Assembly (NCBI GenBank): GCA_039640495.1
Contig: CP046864.1
Coordinates: 3,025,001 to 3,089,000, forward strand
Reading direction: 5' to 3'
DNA length: 64,000 bases
Source: Rhodobacteraceae bacterium IMCC1335
GTDB taxonomy: Bacteria > Pseudomonadota > Alphaproteobacteria > Rhodobacterales > Rhodobacteraceae
Part shown: positions 1 to 8,487 of the stretch, piece after piece
Position numbering within the stretch: position 1 is the stretch's first letter
How the letters are laid out: the number at the start of each line of letters is the position of its first letter
Position numbers and translations under genes: made by a program
Notes under the pieces: model-generated
The model's database searches: none
Told to the model about the DNA's origin: nothing
What the model saw: only the letters and a program-made list of their open reading frames with translations

Positions 1-57
1 TGAATTTGAACGTTATGGCTCTCAAGCCTACCACGTGGATGATAGGGCCTCTTAGGT

Positions 58-642
58 TTAGAACGTAAAGTCATCTTCTTGATGACTGACCTGGTGAACA
101 GATCTATTAACTGTAACTGTACGATACCCGTCTCTATAGTCCTGCTCGGTGAAGGTCATATCCACCCAGTCATGCTGATAGCTGGCCATGTACTCATTGA
201 AGATAGCACTGCGTCCTTTTTTAGGACCACTTGCGATTAGTAAGGCGTTTATGACTTGAGTTGGTAGTTGCCATTGGTGGGTTAGCGTATCTAGCAACAC
301 ATGCAGATGCTTATCTTCTGTTAAGACAAGCACATGGGCATTATCAGCAGTGGCATTGATATCCCCTTTAAGATGCACTCTGTAGATGAGGCTGTTGGGG
401 TGTTCAGCCAGTAGCTCTTCTATTAACTGGTAATGCTCTGGCTTAGTTAAAGCACTACGATCATACTGCCTTTTATAAGCTTCTCGGGAGCGCTTAGGCT
501 TTACTGCATAGTACTCTACTCTGTCTTTATGGCTTTTATGAAAGCTGAGCTTAATGCGCCCTGAGGTAAACACCTGAAGGCTGTAGCCTTGGTAGGTTTC
601 TAGGATCTCATGGGAGAGCTTTGGATCAATATACTTGGTCAT
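58..642 (-). CDS. Conserved integrase-linked hypothetical protein, copy 1
   Basis: I do not recognise the family of this 194-residue protein. It is soluble-looking, with no signal peptide or membrane segment, a basic first half (KPKRSREAYKRQYDRS around residues 48-63) and an acidic tail ending HQEDDFTF. The close paralogue at 23728-24312 differs at about a dozen residues. Each copy lies downstream of a related integrase on the same strand, separated by a hairpin terminator and short repeats. That constant linkage suggests a job in the element's own life cycle, such as control of excision, replication or transfer, but this is inference. The start ATG is the one shared by both copies. Confidence 0.7.
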   Translation of the reverse strand: MTKYIDPKLSHEILETYQGYSLQVFTSGRIKLSFHKSHKDRVEYYAVKPKRSREAYKRQYDRSALTKPEHYQLIEELLAEHPNSLIYRVHLKGDINATADNAHVLVLTEDKHLHVLLDTLTHQWQLPTQVINALLIASGPKKGRSAIFNEYMASYQHDWVDMTFTEQDYRDGYRTVTVNRSVHQVSHQEDDFTF

Positions 643-664
643 TCTAAATTATCTTTCTGTTCTT

Positions 665-704
665 AATACAAAAATAAAAAACACCTCAGGAAAGGCTCCT
701 AAGG
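665..704 (-). terminator. Rho-independent terminator between integrase and 194-aa gene
   Basis: On the minus strand CCTTAGGA and TCCTGAGG can form an 8-bp stem with a 5-nt loop, followed by a T-rich tract (TGTTTTTTATTTTT). It would stop integrase transcripts just before the 194-residue gene. The same hairpin is kept in the second copy at about 24335-24374. Confidence 0.65.
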
Positions 705-730
705 CAGGGTTAAAGGATAAGCTGTAAGGG

Positions 731-786
731 GTAATGCGTAAGACGTAATATGTAAGTCGTAATATATAATATATAATACATAAGGG
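731..786. repeat. 14-bp tandem repeats, copy 1
   Basis: The unit GTAATNNGTAAGNC occurs twice in good form, and the array then decays into AT-rich units (GTAATATATAATAT). The homologous array at 24401-24470 has one extra unit. The position between integrase and unknown gene suits a regulatory or protein-binding array, but nothing in the sequence proves a function. Confidence 0.6.
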
Positions 787-804
787 TTTGGGTGTTCCCA
801 CACC
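787..804. promoter_or_regulatory. Conserved hairpin downstream of integrase, copy 1
   Basis: GGGTGT-TCCC-ACACCC forms a 6-bp stem. In copy 2 (about 24474-24491) an added A turns it into a 7-bp stem GGGTGTT-CCC-AACACCC, so pairing is preserved despite the indel. There is no T-tract on the minus side. A role in RNA processing or protein binding is possible. Confidence 0.4.
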
Positions 805-1015
805 CTGTCAGCTTAGAACAAACTACACTACAATTTATTCTTTATCGTCTGCTATTAGAGCTGTCTTTATTTCCATAGCTTTGGGATATTTTTTCTATGT
901 CTTTAGGGCTGCTCTCTGATGCTCTCTTTAAGCACTTCCTTTTTTGATAACCACCTTATGCTTAATCCTTTTGGTGTCTCCTCGTGCCACTCTGGAGCAC
1001 TCTGGTATAGCTCCG

Positions 1016-2311
1016 TTACTTCCACACCTTTTCCATATGCTCCCGCATGATATCTAGGGCATAGCCTGAACCATAGTTCGCAGCGACTGTGTTAGAACCA
1101 TGACCTAGGATGGCCATAGAGACAGCCTCAGGGCAGCCTGTGTTTCTGAGCTTGTCCTTCATGCGGTGGCGGAGGGAATGCATGGTAAGCTTCTTGTCTG
1201 TTATGACTGTCCTAAGGCGCTTCATGAGCATAGCAGAGGCAGCATCATTGCCACGAGAGCGAGCATACTTGGGGAATATAGCCTCCCCATCCCCCTTGCC
1301 TTTCCTGTGCTCCTGCAGTGTCTCTACTGCTCTCTGGCTCAGTGGGAGTGTTCTATGTGACCCCTTCGTCTTGAGACCTCTAATGTTGTTGGGGCGTATG
1401 GTTACTGAGCGCTCCTGCAGGTCCACGTCTTGGACTTCTAGTCCTACAATCTCCGACAGCCTTGCGCCTGTATCTATCAAGGTGATGAAGAGTGCCCAGG
1501 CAAGCGGGTCATTCTGATAGCAGGGAGTTACTATGGCGATATGCTCGTCCGTCAGTGGATGCCTGTCCTCGACGCTGGCCCCTGCCCCTTTTATCTTCAG
1601 CCCTTTGAACACATTTGGAATGGTAAGGCTATGTTCTGTTATCACGTAGTTCACGGCTGCCTTTACAACGGCCACATTCCTCAGCACCGAGTTGGGCTTC
1701 ATCCGCTCCAGTAAGTGGTCCCGAAAGGCATTGGCATCTGCTCTGGTAATCTCCGCCAGGCTACCCTTTTCCAGCTTGTGCTCTCCCAGGCTGCTTTTAA
1801 GGTCTTTGCGCAGCTTCTTGATACGCAGGGCAGCATCTTTATCTCTCACACCTTCCCCGGCTTTATAGGCTGCATATTCACTTAAGGCTGTATCCAGTGT
1901 CATGGGCGGCGACTGTAGCTTGCCGTTATAGACTTGCCTCACCACTTCCTCTGGCAGTTTGCCCTTGATGGTCTTTGCAAGTTCATTCAGAGCATAGTCC
2001 TCTTGGCTGTATTCAACGATATGACCAGCCACCACCATATCCGCAACTTCCTCGCCCAGCGCTGCTCTGATAAACGCCAGGGCTCGTTCATTGGAGGGCA
2101 TCGTCTCTTCTGCTGCAAACAGCTGCTCTATTTCCAAGTGCACTTTGGGAAGGGCGTTCATCGCCTCTGAGTAGCTCTCCCCCAGTTGCCTGTAGAGTGT
2201 ATCCTTTCCAATCAGGTGTCTGAGCTTTTTAGGGACGTTTCTTTTATAGCGATACGAGCCGTTCTGGCGTCTAAAAACATAGGCGGGGAGTTTTGGCATC
2301 TTGGGGTCCAT
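1016..2311 (-). CDS. Tyrosine recombinase (island integrase), copy 1
   Basis: This 431-residue site-specific recombinase would integrate and excise the island by strand exchange through a catalytic tyrosine. The N-terminal arm-binding region includes YVFRRQNGSYRYKRNVPKKL. A core-binding SAM-like domain follows at about residues 135-240 and the catalytic domain at about 250-431. Visible catalytic residues are Arg in TGARLSEI, His-x-x-Arg in MHSLRHRMKD, the GHG motif in AILGHGSNT, and Tyr in AANYGSGYAL. The gene starts about 155 bp from the att repeat at 2466-2484 and reads away from it. It is a close relative of the integrase at 26027-27325, which sits beside the intact tRNA-Arg, so the same target specificity is likely. 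Confidence 0.93.
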   Translation of the reverse strand: MDPKMPKLPAYVFRRQNGSYRYKRNVPKKLRHLIGKDTLYRQLGESYSEAMNALPKVHLEIEQLFAAEETMPSNERALAFIRAALGEEVADMVVAGHIVEYSQEDYALNELAKTIKGKLPEEVVRQVYNGKLQSPPMTLDTALSEYAAYKAGEGVRDKDAALRIKKLRKDLKSSLGEHKLEKGSLAEITRADANAFRDHLLERMKPNSVLRNVAVVKAAVNYVITEHSLTIPNVFKGLKIKGAGASVEDRHPLTDEHIAIVTPCYQNDPLAWALFITLIDTGARLSEIVGLEVQDVDLQERSVTIRPNNIRGLKTKGSHRTLPLSQRAVETLQEHRKGKGDGEAIFPKYARSRGNDAASAMLMKRLRTVITDKKLTMHSLRHRMKDKLRNTGCPEAVSMAILGHGSNTVAANYGSGYALDIMREHMEKVWK

Positions 2312-2396
2312 CTCATAGTTTTGAATCTAACTGTGAGGCGGATCAACCCTCTTTGCCTGTCCAGCTTTGACGAAATACAGCAAAATCTGACCGAGT

Positions 2397-2426
2397 GGTC
2401 CCAAAAGCGGTCCCGAAAAATGGTCC
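2397..2426. promoter_or_regulatory. Integrase arm-type repeat, inner side of middle att
   Basis: GGTCCCAAAAGCGGTCCC followed by GAAAAATGGTCC contains three GGTCC words. The same array is at 27411-27440 and a shorter one at 2550-2566. Placement 40-70 bp from the att core fits arm-binding sites of a tyrosine integrase (inference). Confidence 0.55.
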
Positions 2427-2465
2427 AACCCACTGGTATCATTGAATTTATTCAAAAAAAATAGA

Positions 2466-2484
2466 GAAAATGGCGCACCGGGGA
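2466..2484. other. att-type direct repeat, tandem-island junction
   Basis: GAAAATGGCGCACCGGGGA is identical to 27480-27498, where it covers the CCA end and acceptor 3' strand of tRNA-Arg. Beyond the repeat no tRNA follows here, although scattered T-arm bases (GTTCG on the minus strand) remain. Arm-like repeats flank it on both sides, as in an attP, which fits the junction of two tandem islands. Confidence 0.8.
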
Positions 2485-2549
2485 TGCGACCGAACTCAAA
2501 TAAGGTTGTTTATTTTCAATGCTTTAATTAAGTACCCTTTTGGAAAAAC

Positions 2550-2566
2550 GGTCCCAAAAGCGGTCC
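2550..2566. promoter_or_regulatory. Integrase arm-type repeat, outer side of middle att
   Basis: GGTCCCAAAAGCGGTCC repeats the arm sequence found at 2397 and 27411, here on the far side of the att core. It would be the P' arm belonging to the neighbouring island. Confidence 0.5.
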
Positions 2567-2605
2567 TTAGCCGCACAAAAGAGCTCTTCGATCTTGCTTG
2601 CGAAC

Positions 2606-2755
2606 TTAAAGCCAAACCCGTGCCCGGACAGATTCATAGCTGACATCAACGCCACCTTCATGCAGAAGATCTTCTAAATTTCTTAATGAAAGTGGAAATC
2701 TGACATACAGCATTGCCGCAAGCTGGATGGTCTCCGGAAAGGTTTTGAAGTAGCG
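2606..2755 (-). pseudogene. IS6-like transposase fragment
   Basis: About 49 codons ending in TAA read, on the minus strand, RYFKTFPETIQLAAML and then YVRFPLSLRNLEDLLHEGG. This matches the N-terminal region of IS6-family (IS26-type) transposases, which carry an R-Y/F-P-x-S-x-R-D/N-L-E segment before the DDE domain. No start codon and no DDE domain remain. It lies just inside the island beside the middle att junction and is a relic of an insertion. Confidence 0.6.
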
Positions 2756-2818
2756 GAATTAAACCTGTTTTGGCAAAGCTAGATTGCTATAAGTCGGGCC
2801 TGTCGGAAACAAGGCAGT

Positions 2819-3694
2819 TTAATCTAATGAAGCCCTCGCAAAGGTGACCCATACTGGCCAGTGATCCGATCCCTTGGCCTGATCGTCAACCCAGACTTCG
2901 GACACGGCCCCAGCAAGGTTGGTGGAGACAAAGCAATGGTCGATACGGCACCGCGCGTTTGGATGGGTGGAGCCGGCGTTTTCTACATGACCAGCTAGCA
3001 CCCATGCATCTAGAAGGCCCCGACGATTGGTCAGGCGACCAAAACCTTGGGCCGTACCGCCGATAATCTGGTCGTATTCCGGCATGCCAGGACCAAAGTT
3101 CATGTCACCCATCAGGATTATCGCCTCGGGCATGGGGGGTTCAGACTCTTCAATCCAGCCAGACTCAGGGTTGGGATGCCCACCGCACCATGCACCACCC
3201 TCAAATGGTGCTTCACGAAGGATGTCGAGGATGCGCGTGATCTGTGGCTGGCGCGTTGCAACGCAAAGGTGACTCATGTGTACAGAATACACTCGGACCG
3301 GGCCAAGCGGCGTGTCAATTACCGCCTCCAGAAGACCCTGTTGGATGGAGTGGTGCTGGCGGTCACCCCATTTCGGCAGCGGGAAATTACGCGAGGATAG
3401 GATTGGCCAGCGTGACAAAATCATCGTACCGAATTGTTTGCGGCGGTGGATCAGACGGCCTTCATCTCGGAAGCTCGCATCCATATCCAAATTGGCCCCA
3501 TAGACCCAATGATGATGGGGTAGATGGTCAGAAAGCACACTGGGGCTGTCAACCATCCCGCTGCGCGCCCAGAAACGGTCAACTTCCTGAAGTGCGATGA
3601 TATCAGCTACCTCAACCTCGGAAGCGATGCGAGGCAGGTCATAGGTGCCATCCGCACCCAGCCCGTATTGGATGTTGTAGCTAACGCATTTCAT
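2819..3694 (-). CDS. Endonuclease/exonuclease/phosphatase-family hydrolase
   Basis: This metal-dependent phosphoesterase of the EEP fold has 291 residues from the ATG at 3694, which is chosen because GGAGA lies just upstream and the start overlaps the previous stop as ATGA. Motifs: Asn in CVSYNIQYG, Glu in ALQEVDR, GDMNFGPG, CRIDHCF and the terminal GSDHWPVWV with the catalytic Asp-His. No signal peptide is seen, so it is probably cytoplasmic. It is the last gene of the transporter operon with a glycerophosphodiesterase and a second EEP enzyme, so a small imported phosphodiester or phosphomonoester is a likelier substrate than DNA (inference). The reading frame stays open upstream to 3859 but only in overlap with the next gene. 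Confidence 0.85.
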   Translation of the reverse strand: MKCVSYNIQYGLGADGTYDLPRIASEVEVADIIALQEVDRFWARSGMVDSPSVLSDHLPHHHWVYGANLDMDASFRDEGRLIHRRKQFGTMILSRWPILSSRNFPLPKWGDRQHHSIQQGLLEAVIDTPLGPVRVYSVHMSHLCVATRQPQITRILDILREAPFEGGAWCGGHPNPESGWIEESEPPMPEAIILMGDMNFGPGMPEYDQIIGGTAQGFGRLTNRRGLLDAWVLAGHVENAGSTHPNARCRIDHCFVSTNLAGAVSEVWVDDQAKGSDHWPVWVTFARASLD

Positions 3695-4404
3695 AGGGGT
3701 TTCTCCAGCACGGAAAGAGCTACGTCTAGGTGGTCGTGATTGATGTAATCCAGTCCGGCCTCTACATAGCGTAGGAAGATCGCAGGGTCGTTGGATTCGG
3801 TGTAGCCCATGATCTCCAACCCCACCGCGTGCGCCGCCGCGATCACGGAAGACTGGCACTCGGCGGCCTCGATCTCGATCAGATCAGCCCGGTAAAGTGA
3901 CTTCGCAACCGAGACATTACGCGCAATCGACAAGGTTATCATCTGGCGCAGGTCTGGTGCGGTTTTGCGCATGGCAGCGCGCATCTCGGGCTTGAAAGAA
4001 AAGCTGAAACAGGAGTCGATTATCCCCGTCTCGCGCAGAATGGCTGAGCATGTGTCGGCATTGCACCACTTGATTTCCACATAAGCCCCAGCGCTGCGAC
4101 TGCGAAGATGGTCAAGATAGGCATCCAGACGCGGCACCCTTTGGCCTTCAAACTCAGGAGCAAACCAGCGTCCAGCATCCAGAGCGTCAATTTCAGCGGC
4201 GGTGCGATGTTGGATCGGGCCAGTGCCATCTGTCGTACGGTCCAGTGTCTGATCGTGCATAACATATAACACACCATCGGCGCTTTCGCGCACGTCCAGC
4301 TCGATCAAGTGCGCACCTCTATCCAAGGCCACATCGGCAGCGGCGAAAGTGTTTTCCGGGGCGATCAAGCTGGCCCCACGATGACAGACCAAGCGCGGTC
4401 TCAC
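3691..4404 (-). CDS. ugpQ: Glycerophosphodiester phosphodiesterase
   Basis: This enzyme hydrolyses glycerophosphodiesters to sn-glycerol-3-phosphate and an alcohol. The 237-residue TIM-barrel protein shows the family signature HRGASLIAPENT near the N-terminus, ELDVRES with metal-binding acidic residues, and MHDQTLDRTTDG with the catalytic His. There is no signal peptide, so it is a cytosolic UgpQ-type enzyme acting on imported substrate. It starts with GTG overlapping the upstream stop by 4 nt and ends in an ATGA overlap with the next gene, so the genes are translationally coupled. The symbol is by analogy with Ugp systems. Confidence 0.9.
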   Translation of the reverse strand: MRPRLVCHRGASLIAPENTFAAADVALDRGAHLIELDVRESADGVLYVMHDQTLDRTTDGTGPIQHRTAAEIDALDAGRWFAPEFEGQRVPRLDAYLDHLRSRSAGAYVEIKWCNADTCSAILRETGIIDSCFSFSFKPEMRAAMRKTAPDLRQMITLSIARNVSVAKSLYRADLIEIEAAECQSSVIAAAHAVGLEIMGYTESNDPAIFLRYVEAGLDYINHDHLDVALSVLEKPL

Positions 4405-5417
4405 AACTCGACCTTTGCAGTGATCAGCTCGTGATCCGAAAGGTAATAGCCTCGTTCACAGATCGCAGGCAAGATAGCTGGGTCCGAGGCGGTGACCCCG
4501 CGCACGAACAGCCAGTCCAATTTTTTAAGCGGGTAGTGTACAGGTTTGCCTGGGGCAGAGCGAGTGGTGACACCGGGAGCGTTGCAGCTTAGCCAGTCAA
4601 AGCCTGCCTCGGCAAAGGCTGCAAATGATGGCTCGGTTGGGGCGGGATCTTCAAGGGTCTCAATCCCGGACATACGCTGGCCCACAAAGGCGGCAGTGTT
4701 CATGTCCCCGCCGATGATACAGGGCCCATTACCATATTCCTGAGCGATCAGATCCAGCATACGCCAAGTCTGATCGGCGCGCCCCTGCGCGTCGCTTTCG
4801 CTTTCATAATGTGCTGCGACAAAGGTCACTCCGCCAATTTGCGCTGCGATGGCTATGCGACCCCCGATGCGGAGCTGGCCGTCGTTTTTGGGTGTGTCTG
4901 TGAACCACTGGCCCCCTGCATCCAGGGGCAAGAGCGCCACGTTTTCTATTTCATATCGCGACAGGATCGCGTTGCCGTGCAGCCCATGCATGTTGGGTAT
5001 ATTCTTAAAGAGCCCGGTCTCGTAGGGATCGCCTGTGCCAAGCTCCACGAATTCCACGCCAAAGGCATAGCCCATCCCCAAAGCTTCAGCCAGATCACGA
5101 GTTGTGTGATGCTGACCAGAGCGCGCCATGCCAAGGTCCATCTCAGTGGCCATTACGATGTCCGCACCGCTCTCGCGCAGCACCTGCGCAGTTTCTGGAA
5201 CGCGCTTGCAACGCTCGATGTTCCAGGCGGCGACAGTCACAATAGCAGGGGTATCCGTAGGCATAGTTTGCTGCAACTCCACATTGTTCAGACACTCCCA
5301 ATGCGCAAGCAGCTCCGCATGTGTTTGCTCGGATCGCAGGCCAGAGGCCACTTCCTTGCGAGCACCTTGCGAGGGTGTGGGAAGCGAAGGGGTTGTCTTG
5401 CGTATCGGCTCACGCAT
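4401..5417 (-). CDS. Endonuclease/exonuclease/phosphatase-family hydrolase
   Basis: This is the second EEP-fold phosphoesterase of the operon (338 residues). Motifs: AAWNIERCK, ATEMDLG with the metal-binding Glu, GGDMNT, and LSDHELITA with the catalytic Asp-His. The start at 5417 overlaps the end of the ABC ATPase gene by 8 nt with AAGG just upstream. An internal ATG at 5264 would give a shorter protein that begins at the conserved fold. Sequence is only distantly like the other EEP gene at 2819, so the two may act on different esters or at successive steps. Confidence 0.83.
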   Translation of the reverse strand: MREPIRKTTPSLPTPSQGARKEVASGLRSEQTHAELLAHWECLNNVELQQTMPTDTPAIVTVAAWNIERCKRVPETAQVLRESGADIVMATEMDLGMARSGQHHTTRDLAEALGMGYAFGVEFVELGTGDPYETGLFKNIPNMHGLHGNAILSRYEIENVALLPLDAGGQWFTDTPKNDGQLRIGGRIAIAAQIGGVTFVAAHYESESDAQGRADQTWRMLDLIAQEYGNGPCIIGGDMNTAAFVGQRMSGIETLEDPAPTEPSFAAFAEAGFDWLSCNAPGVTTRSAPGKPVHYPLKKLDWLFVRGVTASDPAILPAICERGYYLSDHELITAKVEL

Positions 5418-6444
5418 AGCCTTGCTCGTTCATCAAGGCAGTTGCATTTGGGATACGCGCGCCTGAGCCATCAAAAAGGATTGCGTCATCCCTCGCATGT
5501 GTAAGATGCAGACGATCGCCGACCTGCCAGCGCGGCTGAGTTCCGGCCTCTAGGAACCGCAGGAGCCCTAGCGGAGTTTGCACTGTTGTCAGGACTTCGC
5601 GCCCCATGGGTTCAAAATGAGTAACTTGCGCCGGCAGGCCGGTTTCAGTGGGGCGCAAGGCTTCAGGACGCAAGCCAAATGTTCTGGCTATGCTTGGTGC
5701 TTCAATTAGAGGATTAGGCAGAGAGATCACGTTCATTGGTGGAGAGCCGATGAAGCCCGCCACAAACAGCGTGTCCGGACGTAGGTAAAGATCCTCGGCA
5801 CGGCCGATCTGTTCGATCCGGCCAGCGTTCATGCAAACCACGCGGTCCGCCATTGTGGTAGCCTCAAGCTGGTCATGAGTAACAAGAATTGTTGTCACAC
5901 CTAAGTCCCGGGTGATCCGCCGGATCTCGGCTCGCATGGTCAAGCGTAGGGTTGCATCGAGATTAGATAGGGGTTCGTCTAGGAGTAGCAAGTTGGGCCT
6001 TTTTATCAACGCTCGCGCTAATGCCACACGCTGTTGCTGACCGCCAGACAGCTGCGAAGGGCGGCGCTCCAGAAGTTGGTTGATTTGCACCATCTCGGCC
6101 ATCTCGCGGGCGCGTTTCTCGGCGTCCGGTGTTTGCTGGAACCGAGTCGGGAAGAGGATGTTCTGCAGAACCGACATATTAGGGTAAAGGGCGTAGCTTT
6201 GAAAGACAATGCCTACATTGCGATGTCGTGCCTCCACTTCGTTTACACGGGTGCCGTCAAATAGTATGTCACCGCCCGTAGGCAGGTAGAGTCCCGCCAG
6301 CATCAAAAGCGTTGTTGACTTACCGCAGCCAGAGGGGCCAAGGATTGCGACGAACTCTCCATCCTGGATTGTCAAATTCATGTCTTGCACGGCGACTGCG
6401 TCATCCCATGCTTTTTGCAGTGCTTTCAATTCGATCTGTGCCAT
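5410..6444 (-). CDS. ugpC: ABC transporter ATP-binding protein, UgpC/MalK type
   Basis: This is the ATPase of a carbohydrate/glycerophosphate-type importer (344 residues from the ATG at 6444). It has Walker A GPSGCGKST, Q-loop VFQSYALYPNMS, signature [15 protein letters not shown], Walker B LLLLDEPLSNLD and the switch His in LVTHDQLEA, followed by a C-terminal TOBE-type region of about 100 residues. The start is set by a TGATG overlap with the permease stop and a strong GGAGG upstream. The transporter's pairing with ugpQ and two phosphoesterases points to a phosphorylated substrate, but the MalK/UgpC family alone does not settle it. Confidence 0.88.
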   Translation of the reverse strand: MAQIELKALQKAWDDAVAVQDMNLTIQDGEFVAILGPSGCGKSTTLLMLAGLYLPTGGDILFDGTRVNEVEARHRNVGIVFQSYALYPNMSVLQNILFPTRFQQTPDAEKRAREMAEMVQINQLLERRPSQLSGGQQQRVALARALIKRPNLLLLDEPLSNLDATLRLTMRAEIRRITRDLGVTTILVTHDQLEATTMADRVVCMNAGRIEQIGRAEDLYLRPDTLFVAGFIGSPPMNVISLPNPLIEAPSIARTFGLRPEALRPTETGLPAQVTHFEPMGREVLTTVQTPLGLLRFLEAGTQPRWQVGDRLHLTHARDDAILFDGSGARIPNATALMNEQGYA

Positions 6445-7478
6445 CAGCCTTTGACCCCTCCAAGCGTCATTTGCGTGAGGTATTTTTGACAAAAGAGGTA
6501 TAAGATCAGTGCCGGCAACACGTATAGCACCGCCACGGCGGCTACCATGCCATAATCCACGCCCATAACGTCCTCTCGGACGTAGTAAAGATAAGTGGAC
6601 ATCACCCAGTAACTTTCCCCGGTACGCAGCCCGTTGACAAAGACGTATTCCTCCCAGCCCTTGATAAAGGCAAAGACTCCGATGGCGATCATGCCCACGC
6701 GGACCTGCGGCAGGACTACCATCCAGAAAGCTTCGCGTCGTGATGCTCCATCGGTCATCGCCGACATTTCGATGTCCCAGGGCACAGCGTCAAAAAAGCC
6801 CTTCATGATAAATATGAAGAAGGGTAACTCTAGCGCGGTCAGTACAAGGATTGGCGCGTAGAGTGTGTTCAGTAGGCCCACCCAGAAAACGATCAGGAAG
6901 ATTGGGATCACTAACGTAATTGCCGGAAAAGCCTGCAACACTAGCAGTGATTGCAGAAAGGTGTTGCGGCCGCGAAAGCTGTACCGGCTGAGGTAGTAGG
7001 CTGCCAAGGTCGAGACGGTTACTACAATCACCGTCTGAGTGCTAGCCAGAAGAAGAGAATTGGCAAAGGCCTCCCAGACCCATGGGTATCGCTCACCCAC
7101 TGTGCCCTGACCGTCGAGATCATCAATGATATTGGCGTTAACCATGAAGCGAAAATTTTGTAGGTGTAGGTCCTGACCCAACAGGATCTGACCCAGCAGA
7201 AAGGCGGTCAAAACGCCCATGACAATTGCTAGCCGTTCACGCCGCAACCAGAGCATCGCCACGCCATAGATGCCAAGACCGACAAGAATCACCACAAGCG
7301 CAGGCCAGAGTGTTCCTGTTTCTGCCATACCGCGCCGCGCGGTGAAGGCAATCATCACCATCCAGATATAGGGCACTGCGATGGGAATAGAGACGGCCGC
7401 AAGAAACAACGATAAAGCGCCAAGACGCAGCCTTCGCCCAAGACGTGAGCGTTGGGCCAGTTTCACCCAATCAACCAT
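6444..7478 (-). CDS. ugpE: ABC transporter permease, UgpE/MalG type
   Basis: This inner-membrane permease of a carbohydrate-type importer has 344 residues. It has several hydrophobic helices and the family EAA loop in the C-terminal half (EMSAMTDGASRREAFWMVVLP), which couples to the ATPase. It is longer than usual MalG proteins because of an extra region at about residues 60-120 containing hydrophobic stretches (LVVILVGLGIYGVAML, VMGVLTAFLLGQILL). The gene abuts the second permease, with start and stop sharing a base at 7478. Confidence 0.85.
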   Translation of the reverse strand: MVDWVKLAQRSRLGRRLRLGALSLFLAAVSIPIAVPYIWMVMIAFTARRGMAETGTLWPALVVILVGLGIYGVAMLWLRRERLAIVMGVLTAFLLGQILLGQDLHLQNFRFMVNANIIDDLDGQGTVGERYPWVWEAFANSLLLASTQTVIVVTVSTLAAYYLSRYSFRGRNTFLQSLLVLQAFPAITLVIPIFLIVFWVGLLNTLYAPILVLTALELPFFIFIMKGFFDAVPWDIEMSAMTDGASRREAFWMVVLPQVRVGMIAIGVFAFIKGWEEYVFVNGLRTGESYWVMSTYLYYVREDVMGVDYGMVAAVAVLYVLPALILYLFCQKYLTQMTLGGVKG

Positions 7479-8416
7479 CAGTTCACCTCAATCCGGGGGC
7501 GCTGTAGCAGCGATTTCATATTAATTAGCCGCCACATTAACAGAGCGACTGCGATGCCGACAACAATCAGGATCAGCGCAATGGATGCGCCATAGGCATA
7601 TTGCCCGCCCCCGATGCCTGGGGCCAATGTCTTGGTGTAGCTAAGCATGGCCATTGTCATGGTCGACCGCGCAGGACCCATGATCAAGAATATGTATTCA
7701 AAAGACACTAGCAAAGCAAGCGCTTGATAGATGGTTATATAGCTTATCGGCCAGCGCAGGGCGGGCAAGATCACATGGCGCACTATAGACAACGGCCCGG
7801 CTCCATCGACGCGGGCAGCGTTGAACAGATGTTCGGGGATTGACCGGATGGCCGAGGTGAAGATTATCATTCCAAGGCTGGCACCGATCAGCCCATTTGC
7901 GACGACGATCACCGCCATGGGGTGATCGAGCCGAAGGTTCAGTGGCTCTGATGCAAACAGAAGCCATACTTGATTGAGAAGGCCCCTCTCGGCGCTATCC
8001 ACCACCCAAAGCCACAGCAGCGCATAAACCACCGAAGGCGACATACGTGGCAGAAGCCAGATCGCCCGGAATACTGCCCCCATGCGCTCCGGCACAGCGG
8101 TTGTGGTCACTGCGAGGATTAGGGCAAAACTGACATTGAAGATAAACAAAGTCAGCAGCACGAAACTCGCAGTAAGCGCAAGAGCGCGGTAAAAGGATCC
8201 ACGAAGCTCAATGCCCAAAAAGGCTTCTGGATCCAGCTTGCCGAGCTTGTTGAATTGCTTAGTAGTTGGGAACTCTTCAAAGCGCACCGTCTGATTCATG
8301 TCCGAAAAGGCTACTAAGATGTTCACAACAATAGGGGCAACGAAAAATGCAAGCATCAGTACGACGGCAGGGCCGAGGAAGAGAACGGCATCAAATCGCT
8401 GACGGGTGGCTTTCAT
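7478..8416 (-). CDS. ugpA: ABC transporter permease, UgpA/MalF type
   Basis: This is the partner inner-membrane permease (312 residues). The N-terminal helix VVLMLAFFVAPIVVNILVAF is followed by further helices and the EAA loop NAARVDGAGPLSIVRHVILPAL that docks on the ATPase. It lies directly downstream of the substrate-binding protein gene with a gap of about 70 bp and upstream of the second permease. The Ugp name rests on operon context. Confidence 0.86.
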   Translation of the reverse strand: MKATRQRFDAVLFLGPAVVLMLAFFVAPIVVNILVAFSDMNQTVRFEEFPTTKQFNKLGKLDPEAFLGIELRGSFYRALALTASFVLLTLFIFNVSFALILAVTTTAVPERMGAVFRAIWLLPRMSPSVVYALLWLWVVDSAERGLLNQVWLLFASEPLNLRLDHPMAVIVVANGLIGASLGMIIFTSAIRSIPEHLFNAARVDGAGPLSIVRHVILPALRWPISYITIYQALALLVSFEYIFLIMGPARSTMTMAMLSYTKTLAPGIGGGQYAYGASIALILIVVGIAVALLMWRLINMKSLLQRPRIEVN

Positions 8417-8487
8417 GAGGCCTTGTCCTTAAAAGGGGAGCACGCGCTTGGGTGTATTTTGAGGCGCGTGCTCGATATGCTTTAGGT

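Larger units (their letters stand above)
1..2484. repeat. Island-end module, copy 1 (194-aa gene, integrase, att)
   Basis: This block matches 23668-27498 nearly base for base at many stretches. It has the same order: an unknown 194-residue gene, a short terminator, 14-bp repeats, a hairpin, a tyrosine integrase, arm repeats and the att repeat. It probably extends left of the window, since the match is still running at base 1. The two integrases differ at roughly two dozen residues by eye, so these look like two related elements and not a fresh duplication. Confidence 0.85.

Noticed and set aside
731..786. CRISPR array
   Set aside because: The units are 14 bp and directly adjacent without unique spacers, and no cas gene is present.
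1110..1517. Plus-strand open frame of 135 codons
   Set aside because: It lies wholly inside the integrase gene on the other strand, has no family signs, and its counterpart in copy 2 is broken into other frames.
2466..2530. Second tRNA-Arg copy at the middle att
   Set aside because: Only the 3' 19 bases and a few T-arm bases match; no anticodon or D arm can be formed.
4809..5504. Plus-strand open frame of 231 codons
   Set aside because: It is antisense to the EEP and ABC ATPase genes, whose motifs are clear; its own translation has no recognisable domain.
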